This document shows positions 1 to 10,949 of a stretch of 64,000 nucleotides of DNA, piece by piece. Each line of letters opens with the position of its first letter. Position 1 is the first letter of the stretch. Below the pieces are notes generated by a model, which had not been told where the DNA came from, did not search any database, and saw only the letters and a program-made list of their open reading frames with translations. A program made the translations under genes and the position numbers. This stretch comes from Ricinus communis (Eukaryota; Streptophyta; Magnoliopsida; Malpighiales; Euphorbiaceae): NCBI RefSeq assembly GCF_019578655.1, contig NC_063262.1:14701582-14765581 (forward strand), read 5' to 3'.

Positions 1-594
1 TAAAATAGTTTATTTAAATATATTTAACCCTTGTCTCTAACAACTAGTCTTTTTAATTGCTTTATAAATATAAGTCTCACCTACCAAAATCAACAACGAG
101 AGAATTGCATTTAAACTCCAAAAACACCCAAGAGCCGGAAGTTGCATTTATCACTCGCCATCTACTTCTTGTTTCATTCTTGAGTATTTTCATATATTGC
201 TTTCTAAAATCAGTTTTCCTTGCAGTTATCCTGCACTTGATATAATAGGAATTCTATGTATTTCTATATTGCTTTAAAAAAAAAAAAAATTCTCTTGTTA
301 AGGTTGTCAAGTACTTAGTGGTAAAGCTTGTGATTTGTAGGGTGACATAACCTCCTTGGTTAAAATCTGTAAGAGGTCCATTTGCACCTAATGTAGCAAG
401 TGAGAGGTTGATAGAAGCCTACAAATTTCTATAGCATAGTTAAAGAGGGGATATCTCGAGCTATATCAAGTGTCTTAGTGTTAGACATTGTAAAACTTAA
501 TCTCTAGCTATTAATAGAGTCAAAATAGTTGTTTGACTACTGTTAAACTCAATAATTGCTGACTCAGACATCTAACTATCCTTTAAGGAAACGC
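1..594. other. No gene recognised, left edge
   Basis: AT-rich sequence with a run of 13 A at about 277-289 and no supported coding region. A 62-codon open frame at 57-245 has no family resemblance I recognise. The stretch at 300-590 has the look of decayed repeat, but I cannot assign it. Confidence 0.5.
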
Positions 595-1464
595 TGATAG
601 GAAATCATAATCTTAACAATCATACACCCCAATAACTATTTAGTTATAATACATATGGAATGCAAGAAAATACCCTCCAATCAAGATGATTCCAAAACCC
701 AAGGATCTCTTCAAGTAAAGTTAGGGAAAACTAGTTCCAACAATGAAACTAGCACTTGAATTCAACTCCAAACGCCACAAACCAAGTATGATTTAATAAG
801 CTAAGAATCAAACACAAGATTTTGGTTAGAGAACACCACAAACTAAAAATAGTTTGATAAGTTCAAAATTCATGCAAGAACTTAAGCAAAAGCACTCACA
901 AAGAGCAAATAAAAATTATCATTCATCAATTGGTTGTTTATAAATGAATTTGGCTTTGATATTTATAGCCAAGACAAGACAAAGAACCCTAATTGGATGT
1001 CTTTTAAGCTCTCTCATGTTTTTCCTTTTAATCCCCATTAAAACTAATTAAAAGTGGTTGTTTTACATTAATTGTACTCATTTTGTAACTTCCAAATGAC
1101 AACTAATCATGTGCATCCATTTTATAACTCCAAATTATAAATAATCATGTGCATACATTGTGTAACTCCATATGACAACTAATTACACCCTAACTTAAGA
1201 AAACCTAATAAAAATAAAAATAAAAAGGCTTCAAATGAATTGTATTGGACCTTTGAGTTCAGCCCAAACTTATTACACTAAAGTGATGATTTTGGTCCCT
1301 TTTTGCAATACTAAGCCTTGGACTGGCATTGTTGTGTTTGAACACTCCAAATGTCTTTAATTAAGCCCACCAAAGCTTGTTGCATCCTTTTGGACTTTGA
1401 TCTTGTCATTGGACCTCCCTGAATGCTTAAAGGATCATTTGTAGCTCTTGTCTTTGTTGCATCA
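595..1464 (-). repeat. LTR of CRM-like gypsy element B (3' LTR, minus)
   Basis: On the minus strand this runs from TGATGCAAC at 1464 to a CA end at 595. It closely resembles 20534-21352 and more distantly 38258-38922. It directly follows the purine-rich tract AAGAAGAGAGGGAA of element B (minus, just above 1464), as expected of a 3' LTR. The end of the pol reading frame runs into it (see the pol entry). Boundaries were chosen from the TG/CA ends shared with the other copies. Confidence 0.75.
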
Positions 1465-1780
1465 TTCCCTCTCTTCTTGTAAGAATCTATCCTCGAATCA
1501 GCCTCATTGTCAACTTCATCACCTACATCAAATAAAGAAAGATCAACAATATTAAAAGAAGCACTCATATTGCTATACTCATTTGGAAAATCTAGCTTAT
1601 AGGCATTGTCATTGATTCTTTCAAGGACTTGGAATGGCCTATCCCCTCTTGGAATTAATTTAGACTTCCTTTGGTTTGAAAGAATTTTCTTCCTTAAATG
1701 CACCCAAACCCAGTCATCCGGCTCAAATCCAACTTTCTTTCTCCCATTGTTATATTGCTTTTCATATTGTTGATTTCTTT
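1311..1780 (-). pseudogene. Pol 3' end (integrase C-terminus) of element B
   Basis: Minus-strand open frame of about 130 codons below 1703, continuing upstream to 1780 in other frames. It shows the integrase C-terminal signature of plant gypsy elements (SRGD-like/GPFQVLERINDNAYKLDFP, then FNIVDLSLFDVGDE) and a basic tail GGPMTRSKSKRM that lies inside the LTR. It is the downstream part of a gene cut at 1780 by insertion of element A; the remainder resumes at 8323. From the INDNAYK/NIVDLSLFDV signature and LTR overlap I place it in the CRM-like chromovirus group (inference). Not functional. Confidence 0.85.
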
Positions 1781-2584
1781 TGATGTGAATTCTATTGGCA
1801 GTAGGAGTCCTACTCTAGTAAGAAATCCTACTTCAATTAGGATTCAAGATCCACTTCACATCCGTGGAGGCCCAATGACAAGATCCAATGCTATGAAGAT
1901 AAAAAAAGCTCTCAATTGGCTTATTCAAGATGTTTGGGCTAAGGACACATTAAGGCTTGAAGAGTTAGATTCAAATTCAAGGCTCATTAATCTAATTCAG
2001 TTTATTGGGCTTGAATAAATCTAATTTGGGCTTAATGAGCATAAAAGAGCACATAAGGGAGTTTGAGCCTAATTAGCTCCACTAAAGATTACCTATGCGT
2101 ATGGCTTAAGGAAACTAGGGTTTCTTATTTCTAATGGGCGGCTACATAGAATTTTGGGAGTATTAGGACTTTGTTTTTAGTTTTCTATTTTAGTTAGGAT
2201 GTCTATTTCTATCTTATTTGAGTTGTAATTCCTTAATAGCTTAGAATTAGGGTCTTCTAAAGGCTATAAAAGCCTAGTACGAATTTTCAAGTTCATCGAT
2301 TGATGATTAATATATTTTTTGAGTTTATACTCTAGTCTTAGTTCTTGTTTATAGCTAATTTGAACTTATCAAGCAATTTATTATTTTGTGGCGTTCAAGT
2401 ACGACTTATCAATTTAGGATCATACTAAATTATAGCGTCTTCTACCTTTAATACCTTAGATTTGATAACTTAATATATTTGAAGGGTCTTAGGTTTCCAT
2501 TGACCTGGTTCTAAATAGATTTTTGGCAATGAAATCAAACTTGCATGTGAGTTTAATCCTTTGATATAGGTTAGATTTGCATCA
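1781..2584 (+). repeat. 5' LTR of element A
   Basis: About 804 bp from TGATGTGAAT to GCATCA, matching 7517-8322 along its length with scattered substitutions. Its first 230 bp is the tail of the pol reading frame in the 3' copy (encodes IQDPLHIRGGPMTRSNA). This is why a 106-codon open frame appears at 1698-2018; it is not a separate gene. Confidence 0.93.
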
Positions 2585-2586
2585 TT

Positions 2587-2604
2587 TGGTATCAGAGCTC
2601 TGGC
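2587..2604 (+). other. Primer binding site, initiator tRNA-Met type
   Basis: TGGTATCAGAGCTCTGGC begins two bases after the 5' LTR. TGGTATCAGAGC is the standard complement to the 3' end of plant initiator tRNA-Met used to prime minus-strand DNA synthesis by many plant LTR elements. Confidence 0.92.
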
Positions 2605-3219
2605 TTCTAAATTAGGTTACGTATCTTTAATTCCCACATATTCTTTTTGTTATCTTCTTTTCTCATTCTTCTCTATCCAAATTTTGTTCAAATTAAAAAG
2701 AAACAGTTTCATTCTTGTGATCTTATTTAAATATTTTTATGATTGTTTGTAATTAATTATTCTAATCATATCTTGTTCCAAATTCTTTAATCAAGTGGCT
2801 ACAAAAAAAAAGAAGAAGAAAAGGAAAAAGAGCCAAGAAAAAAAGAAAAAAAGTTATTGTTGTCAATCAGCTCTATGACCGGTTCTAAAAAAAAAAAGAT
2901 TTATGCCTTTTATTTTCTTCACTTGTTAAGCTTAGTTAGTCTTTTATTACCTTTGTGTGTGTTTTAAATATGATTTGTTGGTTGGAATAGTAACAATTTT
3001 GGTTGTTTGATAATTGATTGTTTTTAGCCTTTATAAGAACCAAAGAGTAGAGATTGAGTGGTAAAAGGCAAGTGGTGAGTTCACTAAAGGGTAAAAGCCT
3101 ATTTAAATGAAACACGAGCGTGAGTTATATCCTTTGAGTACAACACGCGATGGAGTATTATTTGTGAGATTTCTTTGTTCCTTTTTGTGTTATTGTAGAT
3201 TGATACGTCGGAGCCAACC

Positions 3220-4320
3220 ATGGCACAAGTTATGGAGCATTTGGAGCGTATAGGGAGGCAACTTCGAGATATTGGTAATCGAGTGGAAAGGGTGGAAACA
3301 AATCAAAATGGCTCCAACAATAACACCAACCACATAAACCAATACGCACTTAGACAAGTTCATAGAGGAAGATGGCATGATGATGATGATGATGAGCCCG
3401 TTGATGATAATGAACAAGGACGTAGAAGGCAAGATAACAATTTTGAAAATATAAAGATGAAGATTCCTAAGTTCTAAGGCAAAGCCAATCTTGAAGCATA
3501 TTTGGAATGGGAAAAGAAAGTAGATTTCATCTTTGATTGTCATAACTACTCCGAAGAGAAAAAGGTAAAACTCGCAATTAATGAATTCACAGATTATGCT
3601 ATAATTTGATAGGATCAATTTTTGTTGAGTAGGAGGAGAAACAGAGAAGCGCCTATTACTAGTGGGAAAGAGATGAAAACCATCATGAAGAAGAGATTTA
3701 TACCCCAACATTATTATAAAGTTGTATGCAATCGACTATAAAGATTGGTACAAGGATCTAAAAGTGTGTAGGAGTACTATCAAGAGATGGAAATTACAAT
3801 GATAAGAGGCAATGTAGAGGAGGAAAGAGAGGCAACTATGGCACGGTTCTTGAGTGGATTGAATAAGAACATTGCTGATGTGTTAGAGTTACAAGAATAT
3901 ATTGAGATGGAGGACATGCTGCATAAAGCCATTAAGATTAAAAAGTAATTGGAGAGTAAAATGACTAGGTACAATTTGAGAAATACAACTTCCACATGGA
4001 AACTGAATTGGAAAGATAGTGACAAGAGCTTTTCCAAGCACAAAGTATATGTTAGCAAGAATGGGAAAGATTTAGGCAACACTAAAATGCAAGGTAAACC
4101 CGAAACTTCTTATACTAGATCCCGAGATATTAAGTGTTTTAAATGTTTGGGCAGGGACATATTGCATCACAATGTCCAAATAAGTGTGTAATGGTGGCTA
4201 CACAAAATGGTGATATTGAGAGTGATAGTGATGATGATGAAGAATGCATGCCTGAGCTTGAGGATACAAGTGGCATAGATGAGCAAATTGGGCATATAAT
4301 GGTGAGTTATTTGTCATAAG
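3220..4320 (+). pseudogene. Degenerate gag of element A
   Basis: Starts at an ATG after a 600 bp leader (MAQVMEHLERIGRQLRDIG...). It has a coiled-coil-like start, an Asn-rich then Asp-rich stretch (DDDDDEPVDD) and a capsid-like part (NLEAYLEWEKKVDFIF after a TAA stop at 3475). It ends with a CCHC zinc knuckle near 4132-4180 (CFKC...H...), which is broken by a frameshift. An acidic linker follows. Gag forms the particle and its knuckle binds RNA. At least one stop and several frameshifts make it non-functional. Confidence 0.82.
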
Positions 4321-4379
4321 ATGTGCTTTTAATATACAAGCAAAGGAAAAGAATAAAGTCCAAAGAGAGAACATCTTTC

Positions 4380-4795
4380 ATGCTAGATGATAAGTCCAAA
4401 ATAAGGTATGTAATTTGATTATAGATGGGGGAGTTGTACCAATATTGTTAGTGCTAGTTTAGTTGACAGGTTGCATTTACCTACTACTAAACATCCAAAA
4501 TCCTATAGATTGTTATGGTGAATGATTATGGGGAAATAGTTAATAGGCAAGCACTGATATCATTCTCTATTGGACGTTATCATATGATGAAGTGTTATGT
4601 GATTTCATTCCTATGCATACTAGTCATATATTATTAGGACGTCCATGGAAATATAATAGGCGAGTTGTGCATAATGGATATTCAAATCGATATTCTTTTA
4701 TGATGAACAACAAACTAATTACACTTGTACCATTATCTCCTAAGCAAGTTTATAAGGACCAAAAGGTTTTAAAAGAGAGAGAAAGCACTTGAGAG
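4380..4795 (+). pseudogene. Degenerate aspartic protease region of element A
   Basis: Reading across frameshifts, the region shows an active-site-like LIIDGG/SCTNIVSASLVDRL segment near 4425-4475. Downstream is the family-typical LLGRPWKYNRRVVHNGYSNRYSF at 4628-4700. The active-site motif is a variant (IDGG) of the usual D[ST]G, as often seen in this plant gypsy group. The protease would cut the polyprotein; here the frame is broken before the motif. Confidence 0.7.
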
Positions 4796-4934
4796 GGAAA
4801 AAGAGTTAAAAGCTCAACAAAAGGAGAGTTGTGTAAAAAGCCATAAGAGATGTGAGCCTAGAGAGGGAAAAGGAGAGAAAGAGGGTGATACGTAAAGAAG
4901 AAAAGAGAGAGAGGCACATGCAAAAGGAGAGGGT

Positions 4935-6433
4935 GTGATTGTGAGTTGTGAGAAAAAAGACAATTTCTATGTAACCTATGATTGTGAGTTAAAGAGAGCT
5001 TCTCTTTTAAGGCAACCTATGATGATTGTATTTTTGTACAAGGGCGCCTATTTAAGCACTAACCAAGAAAACATTAGTTTGCCTAGTGTATTTCAATCTC
5101 TTTTGCAGGTATTCAAAGACTTGTACCCCGAAGAGATACCTAAAGGACTACTACCAATAAGGGAAATCAAGCATCAAATTGATTTTATACCTGATTTTTT
5201 AATTCCAAATAGACCAGCTTATCGAAGTAATCCTAAGGAGACGAAGGAGTTGCAACAACAAGTGGAAGATTTGATGGCGAAAGGGTTGATTAGAGAAAGT
5301 ATGAGCTCATGCGTAGTGCCCGTCTTACTTGTACCAAAAAAGGATGGAACATGGCGTATATGTGTTGGTTGTCGTACTATCAACAAGGTTATGGTAAAGT
5401 ATCGCCATCCTATTCCTCGTTTGGATGATATGTTAGATGAACTCTATGGGTAAATTATATTCTCTAAAATTAATTTGAAATCTGGTTATCATTAAATTAG
5501 GATGAAGGTGGGTGATGAATGAAAAACTGCATTTAAAACAAAGTATGGTTTGTATGAATGGTTAGTCATGCCTTTTGGCTTGACTAATGCACCTAGCAAT
5601 TTTATGAGATTAATGAACCATGTTTTGTATGCTTTTATTGGAAAATTTATGGTTGTCCATTTTGATGATATCTTGATTTATAGTAAGTCTTTAGATGATT
5701 ATGTTGAACATGTGCGCATGGTACTTAATGTTTTGCGCAAAGAGAAGTTGTATATCAACTTTGCTAAATGTTCTTTCTACACTAATAAACTTGTGTTTTT
5801 GGGATTTATTATTAGTGCTAAAGGAATAGAAGTTGATAGGGAAAAGATTAAGGCAATAGAGTCTTGGCTGAAACCTAAGAGTGTTAGGGATGTAAGATTG
5901 TTCCATGGCTTAACTAGTTTTTATAGGAGGTTTGTTAAGGATTTCTCTAATGTAGTCACACCTTTAATGGAAGTAATTAAGAAGAACATGGGATTTGAAT
6001 GGGGTGAGGAACAAGAAAAGGCTTTTAACTTGCTTAGATCCGAGTTAGCTACTGCACGTTTACTTGCTTTACTTAATTTTGACATGACTTTTGAGATTGA
6101 ATGTGATGCTTTTGGAATTGGTATTAGAGCTTTTCTTATGCAAGACAGACGACCTCTAGCTTATTTTAATGGAAAAATCAATGGGGCAGCCTTGAATTAT
6201 CCAACTTATGATAAGGAGATGATGCATTGGTGAGAGCTTCAGAGACACGGCAACACTATCTTTGGCCCAAAGAGTTTGTAATTCACACAGATCATGAGTC
6301 ATTGAAGCATTTGAAGGGGAAAAATAAGCTTAACAAATGCCATGCTAAATGGAGTGAGTTCATTGAGTCCTTTTCATATGTGACAAAATACAAGCAAGGT
6401 AAATATAATGTTGTTGCAAATGCATTATCTTGA
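4935..6433 (+). pseudogene. Degenerate reverse transcriptase-RNase H of element A
   Basis: 4935-6233 is one frame with at least three in-frame stops between 5451 and 5522. It carries the RT blocks in order: MAKGLIRESMSSC, VPKKDGTWRICV, MPFGLTNAPSNFMRLMN, and the catalytic region VHFDDILIYSK at about 5655-5690, with FDD in place of the common Y[IV]DD. The connection and RNase H follow (FEIECDAFGIGIRAFL; then, after a frameshift near 6230, [13 protein letters not shown]). It ends in a relic of the ADALSR linker at 6420-6435. Known role: copying the RNA genome to DNA. Not functional. Confidence 0.9.
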
Positions 6434-6454
6434 AGGTATGCACTTCTTTCCACT

Positions 6455-7673
6455 TTGAATGCCAAATTCCTTGGTTTTGAGCATATTAAAGAAATTTATG
6501 AGCATGACTTTGATTTTGGCAATGTGTTTAATGCTTGTGAAAAAGGTGCTTTTGATAAGTTTTTTAGACATGATGGGTTTTTATTTAAAGAAAAACGTTT
6601 ATGTATTCCCATATGTTCTATGCTTGAGGTATTAGTTAGGGAAGCTTATGAGGGTGTTTTAATGGGACACTTTGTAATTGCTAAGACTTTAGATGTTTTG
6701 CATGATATTTTCTATTGGCCTAATATGAAGCGAGATGTTGCTAAATTTTGTGATAGGTGCATTGTTTGTAAACAAGCAAAATCTAAATCAAAGAAATTAT
6801 GCGTTTGCATGGTATGCCTATAACTATTGTTAGTGATAGAGATGCAAAGTTCTTAAGCTACTTTTAGAAGACTTTATGGGGAAACTTAGGAACTAAGTTA
6901 TTGTTTTCTACTACATGTCATCCATAAACTGATGGTCAAACTAAAGTGGTTAATAGGACTTTAGGTGCTTTGTTGCTTACTATGGTTAAAAGAACCTAAA
7001 ATCTTGGGAAGAATGTTTGTCGCATATAGAGTTTGCATATAATCATAGTGTGCATTCATATACTCAATTCTGTCCTTATGAAGTTGTTTATGGTTTTATT
7101 CCTTTATCTCCATTATATATGATTCCTATACCTTTGAGTGAATGTGTTAATCTAGATGGAAAAAAGGCAGATTTTGTGAGGAGTTTGCATGAGAAGGTGC
7201 GTGCAAATATTGAAAGAAAGAATAAAGTTTATGCTCAACAAGCCAACAAAGGGCGTGTGAAGGTTGTTTTTGAATCCAGTGATTGGGCTTGGGTGCACAT
7301 GCACAAGGAAAGGTTTCCTTTATAAAGCGATTCTAAATTACTTTCACGAGGAGATGGTCCTTTTCAAGTTCTTCAAAGGATTAATGATAATGCATATAAA
7401 TTAGAATTGCCCAATGAGTATGAAATTAGTGGTACTTTTAATATTGCTGATCTTTCTTTTTTTGATTTTGACATAGGTGATTATTCAAGGAAAAATCATG
7501 CTAAAAAAGGAGAGAATGATGCGAATCCTATTGGCACTAGGACTCCTACCCCAACAAGGAATCCTACTTCAACTAGGATTCAAGATCCACTTCACATCCA
7601 TAGAGGCCCGATTGCAAGGTCCAAGGCTAAGAAGACAAAAGAAGCTCTCATTTGGTTTATTCAAAATGCTTAG
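6455..7673 (+). pseudogene. Degenerate integrase of element A with core deletion
   Basis: The N-terminal H2C2 zinc finger is present at about 6640-6780 (MGHFVIAKTLDVLHD...CDRCIVCKQAK). Directly after KQAKSKSK the sequence jumps into the end of the catalytic core (LRLHGMPITIVSDRDAKFL across a frameshift at 6800-6860). The first catalytic Asp region seen in the related fragments at 23482-23838 and 55794-56126 ([10 protein letters not shown]...[11 protein letters not shown]) is therefore missing. The C-terminal part (FAYNHSVHSYTQFCPYEVVYGF; GPFQVLQRINDNAYKLELP) is at 7017-7470 and its tail enters the 3' LTR, ending at 7673. Integrase inserts the DNA copy; this one cannot. Confidence 0.88.
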
Positions 7674-8322
7674 GCTAAGGACATATCAAGGCTTGAAGAG
7701 TTGAATTCAAATTCAAGGCTCATTAATCTAATTCAGTTTATTGGGCTTGAATAAATCTAATATGGGCTCATTGAGCATAAAGGAGCACGTAAGGGAGTTT
7801 GGGCCTAATTAGCTCCACCAAATATGACCCATGCATGTGGCTTAAAGAAACTAGGGTTTCTTACTCCTAATGTGCGGCTACATAGTATTTTGGGAGTATT
7901 AGGACTTTATTTTTAGTTTTTTATTTTAGTTAGGATGTTTATCTCTATCCTATTTGAGTTGTAATTCCTTAATAGCTTAGAATTAGGATTTTTTAAAGGC
8001 TACAAAAGCCTAGTATGAAGTTTTAAGTTCATTGATTGCGGATTAATATTTTTTATGAGTTTATACTCTATTCTTAGTTCTTGTTTAGAGCTAATTCAAA
8101 CTTATCAATCAATTCATTGTTTATGGCATTCAAATCTGACTTGTCAATTTAGAATCCACTATTAAATTATGGCCTCTTCTAACCTTTAATACCTTAGGTT
8201 TAATAGTCTAATACAATTGAAGGGTCTAAGGTTTCTATTGATTTGGCTCTAGATAGATTTTGGGCAATGAAATCAAACTTGCATATGGGTTTAATCCTTT
8301 GATATAAGTTAGGTTTGTATCA
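7517..8322 (+). repeat. 3' LTR of element A
   Basis: 806 bp, TGATGCGAAT to TATCA, preceded by the polypurine tract. It differs from the 5' LTR at many single positions by eye, so insertion was not recent. A usable age needs an alignment. Confidence 0.93.
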
Positions 8323-8952
8323 TCTTTTCTTTATTTCAGCACGTACCATAACAAATTCAGCTTTTTGCTTGCCTTCAAAATTAGCCTTATCAATAGGTAA
8401 TGACAATAAATCCATTGGAGTTAATGGATTGAACCCATATATAACCTCAAAAGGTGAACAATTTGTTGTAGCATGAGTACTCCTATTATATGCAAATTCA
8501 ACATATGGCAAACATACTTTCTAATTCTTCAATTTTTTTTTGAATTATTACCCGTAATAGTTGTGAGATAGTCCTATTAACCATCTCCGTTTGTCTATCC
8601 TATGGATGACAAGTTGTTGAGAATAGAAGCTTTATTCCCAACTTGCTCCAATGTGTCTTCCAAAAGTGGCTAAGGAACTTGACATCTCTATCACTAACAA
8701 TTGTCCTTGAAACTCTATGTAATCTCACAATTTCTTTGAAGAACAGCCCCGTAATATGAGTTGCATCATCTACCTTCTGGCATGGAATGAAATATACCAT
8801 TTTGCTAAACATGTCAAGAACAACAAAAATAGAATGTTTTCCTCCCTTTGACCTAGGTATTCCTAAAACAAAGCCCATAAAAATGTCAACCTAAGGTTCA
8901 TTAGGTATGGGAAGTGGAATATATAACCCATGAGGCATCATCACTTTAGAAG
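8323..8952 (-). pseudogene. Integrase part of element B (upstream half)
   Basis: Continuation of the pol gene cut at 1780. On the minus strand it carries the catalytic core ([49 protein letters not shown] at 8600-8878). Below that is the segment with FAYNRSTHATTNCSPFEVIYGFNPL at 8320-8511. Stops and frameshifts are present. The gene ends abruptly at about 8952, where an Athila-type LTR begins; the rest of element B is not in the window. Confidence 0.87.
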
Positions 8953-10330
8953 GCAGTGCCTATCGATGCAGACTAGCACTAATGGTGAGTATCAAGGTCG
9001 TATTCTTAGGAAAGGTTGAGCCTAGAACTACTCCAGCATTTTATGTTATCTAACCTTAACTAATAGTGAAGAAGTTACTAATCTATGATTAGCTAAATGT
9101 CAAGCAATCTGCAAAGGTTTAATGAAAGAATCAAGGATAAAAAGCAAACCCAATGGGGACCTAAGCTAGTTGGATTTTAACAAAGGTAGAAATTAGATTA
9201 ATTACCAATTATGATTACCCATGAGCGGATTCTAAATTAAATTCGAGTTCCCTCTCGAGAACACTGAATTCCTAAGCCTAAGAACCTAAACGATGGAATC
9301 TCTTCCTAACGATTGATTTTAGGTTAGCCTTAAGATTAATCCACTACTACTAAGAGTTGTTAATTCTTAATTCGACTAGTCAATTGCCCTTATCTCTAAG
9401 TGATTATTAACTAGTTCTTGCTATTCAAAATTCCAATTATTAAATGAATTTCTCAATTACAAACAACAATCTAAAGAACACAATTTACAACGTCTCATGA
9501 ATAACACGATATCTTATTAATACTGAAAGTAAGAAGAATACAAGAATTGATAATCAAAATCTTATAAACATGAAGTGCAATCCAACAAATAAAGGAACCC
9601 TAATGGGTTCAGCAGCTCTAGCTACTCATGTTAATGAATAAAACAAAATAGAAAACAAATGCATAAGAGAAAATTGGAAACATGTACACCCTTCTTCTTC
9701 AAATCATATGAACAGTCCTAAATCTTCAAATATGAATAATGAACCTTGAATTGCCTTTTGAATGCCTCAAAATCCACTCTTGATCTTCAATATGATGCTT
9801 GAACCACTGAAATTCGTCCTTCAATGTGTGAAATGGTCTCCTAAAGTCGAACGTCGAAGTTTGGAAAGAGGTGGCTCGCGTGCGTATAAGAGATCTAAGG
9901 TCAGAAAAACCGAACCCCACAAAATAAATCAAAATAGCCAATATAAATGTCTCCGCACGGCCGTGGTCAAGCCCGTCCAGGCCATGCTCAACCTCCGAAT
10001 CCCAAAATTAATCCTTTGCTCCCTGACCATGTCCTCGTGATGCTGAGCCACCATGGGCCGTGCTGGAGACTATGGTGGCCTCGAAAATTGTGCCAAAAGG
10101 CCATATTTGAAGATCAAAGGCCAATGGTTTAGCATGGCCAGAGTTCAGGCCGTGCTCAACCTTGAAATGCGAGCCTTTATCCAATTTTGATGAATTCTAG
10201 TCCGTATTCGCACGTATTACCCTCAAACACTAGTAATGTCCATCAATAATCACCTGAAACATGAAAGGAACCAAAATACAGATGATTCTAACATAAAACA
10301 AGATAAATATGCACAAAGAGAATAGTTATA
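8953..10330 (-). repeat. Athila-type LTR copy, minus orientation, 5'-edge truncated
   Basis: Shares the conserved LTR terminal block (GGCAGTG.ACCTATCGATGCAGACTAGCACTAATGGTGAGTATC type, here split over 8955-9000) with 18712-20031 and 28628-29892. It also shares the middle block with a leading TATA-like site and an array of CACGGCC motifs at 9950-10165. About 30 bp of the terminus is missing at the junction with element B, and the other end is diffuse near 10330. No neighbouring primer site or coding region belongs to it. An open frame at 9762-10040 is not a gene. Confidence 0.78.
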
Positions 10331-10949
10331 CAATTTGGATTGAATGGAGCATCAAAGAATGTTTAAAAGGACTAAAGCTAGACACTATAATCCCATTAAA
10401 GAAGAAGCATATCACATAATTATTCAGCATATAGGGTGAAAGAAAAGACAAATGTAGAGAATGGTATAAATGTAGTATATAGGTGTAAATCATGAAGAAA
10501 AGGTAAGGGTAGGCTTTTGGCCAAATGTGGTGAATCCTAAGTTGCCCAAATCATTAATGGCATTCAAAAGTTCAAGTAGCCTCAACAAGCATTACAAAAT
10601 AAATTCTAGAAACAAAATTAAGTACAACGCACACTCAAACAAGAAAGATCATGAGCATAATTGCAATGGATGCTCAAATTTTGGTTTAAAAACTCACGTT
10701 TGAAGTGGGTAAAATTTGCAATTGGTTTGCAAACTTATCAATTGAATCATCACATAAATGGCGTAAGAGATTGGCATAATCAAAGTTCAAAGATAAAGGC
10801 TAGAAATTTGTAAAGAACTCAAGCAACAATGGTTTAACCCGGCCAAAGTGACATATTGAACACAGTGAAATTGCTTTCTAAGGACAGAAATTGAGAGGGA
10901 CAATCAATTACTAGTGTGTGAATTAAATCATTAATTATAAAAGAACTTA
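10331..10949. other. No gene recognised
   Basis: AT-rich, purine-biased sequence without supported coding capacity. Probably untranslated internal sequence of an old retroelement, but nothing specific can be named. Confidence 0.4.

Larger units (their letters stand above)
1781..8322 (+). mobile_element. Complete-length Ty3/gypsy retrotransposon A (CRM-like)
   Basis: Two direct LTRs (1781-2584 and 7517-8322) bound by TG...CA are flanked by a perfect 5 bp target duplication TCTTT (1776-1780 and 8323-8327). Internal order is primer site, gag, protease, reverse transcriptase, RNase H, integrase, polypurine tract (7503-7516, AAAAAAGGAGAGAA). That order, with integrase last, is Ty3/gypsy. The insertion split the pol gene of minus-strand element B, whose sequence joins seamlessly across the duplication. 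All coding parts carry stops and frameshifts and the integrase core is deleted, so the element could move only with proteins from another copy. Confidence 0.95.

Noticed and set aside
1698..2018. 106-codon plus-strand frame
   Set aside because: It is the pol tail carried by the 5' LTR of element A, not a separate gene.
3190..3711. 173-codon minus-strand open frame with hydrophobic stretches
   Set aside because: It lies antisense to the gag of element A and is explained by that gene's composition; no family resemblance.
9940..10250. CACGGCC repeats as a possible CRISPR-like array
   Set aside because: Units are degenerate, spacers are not of constant length or unique, and the genome is a plant's.
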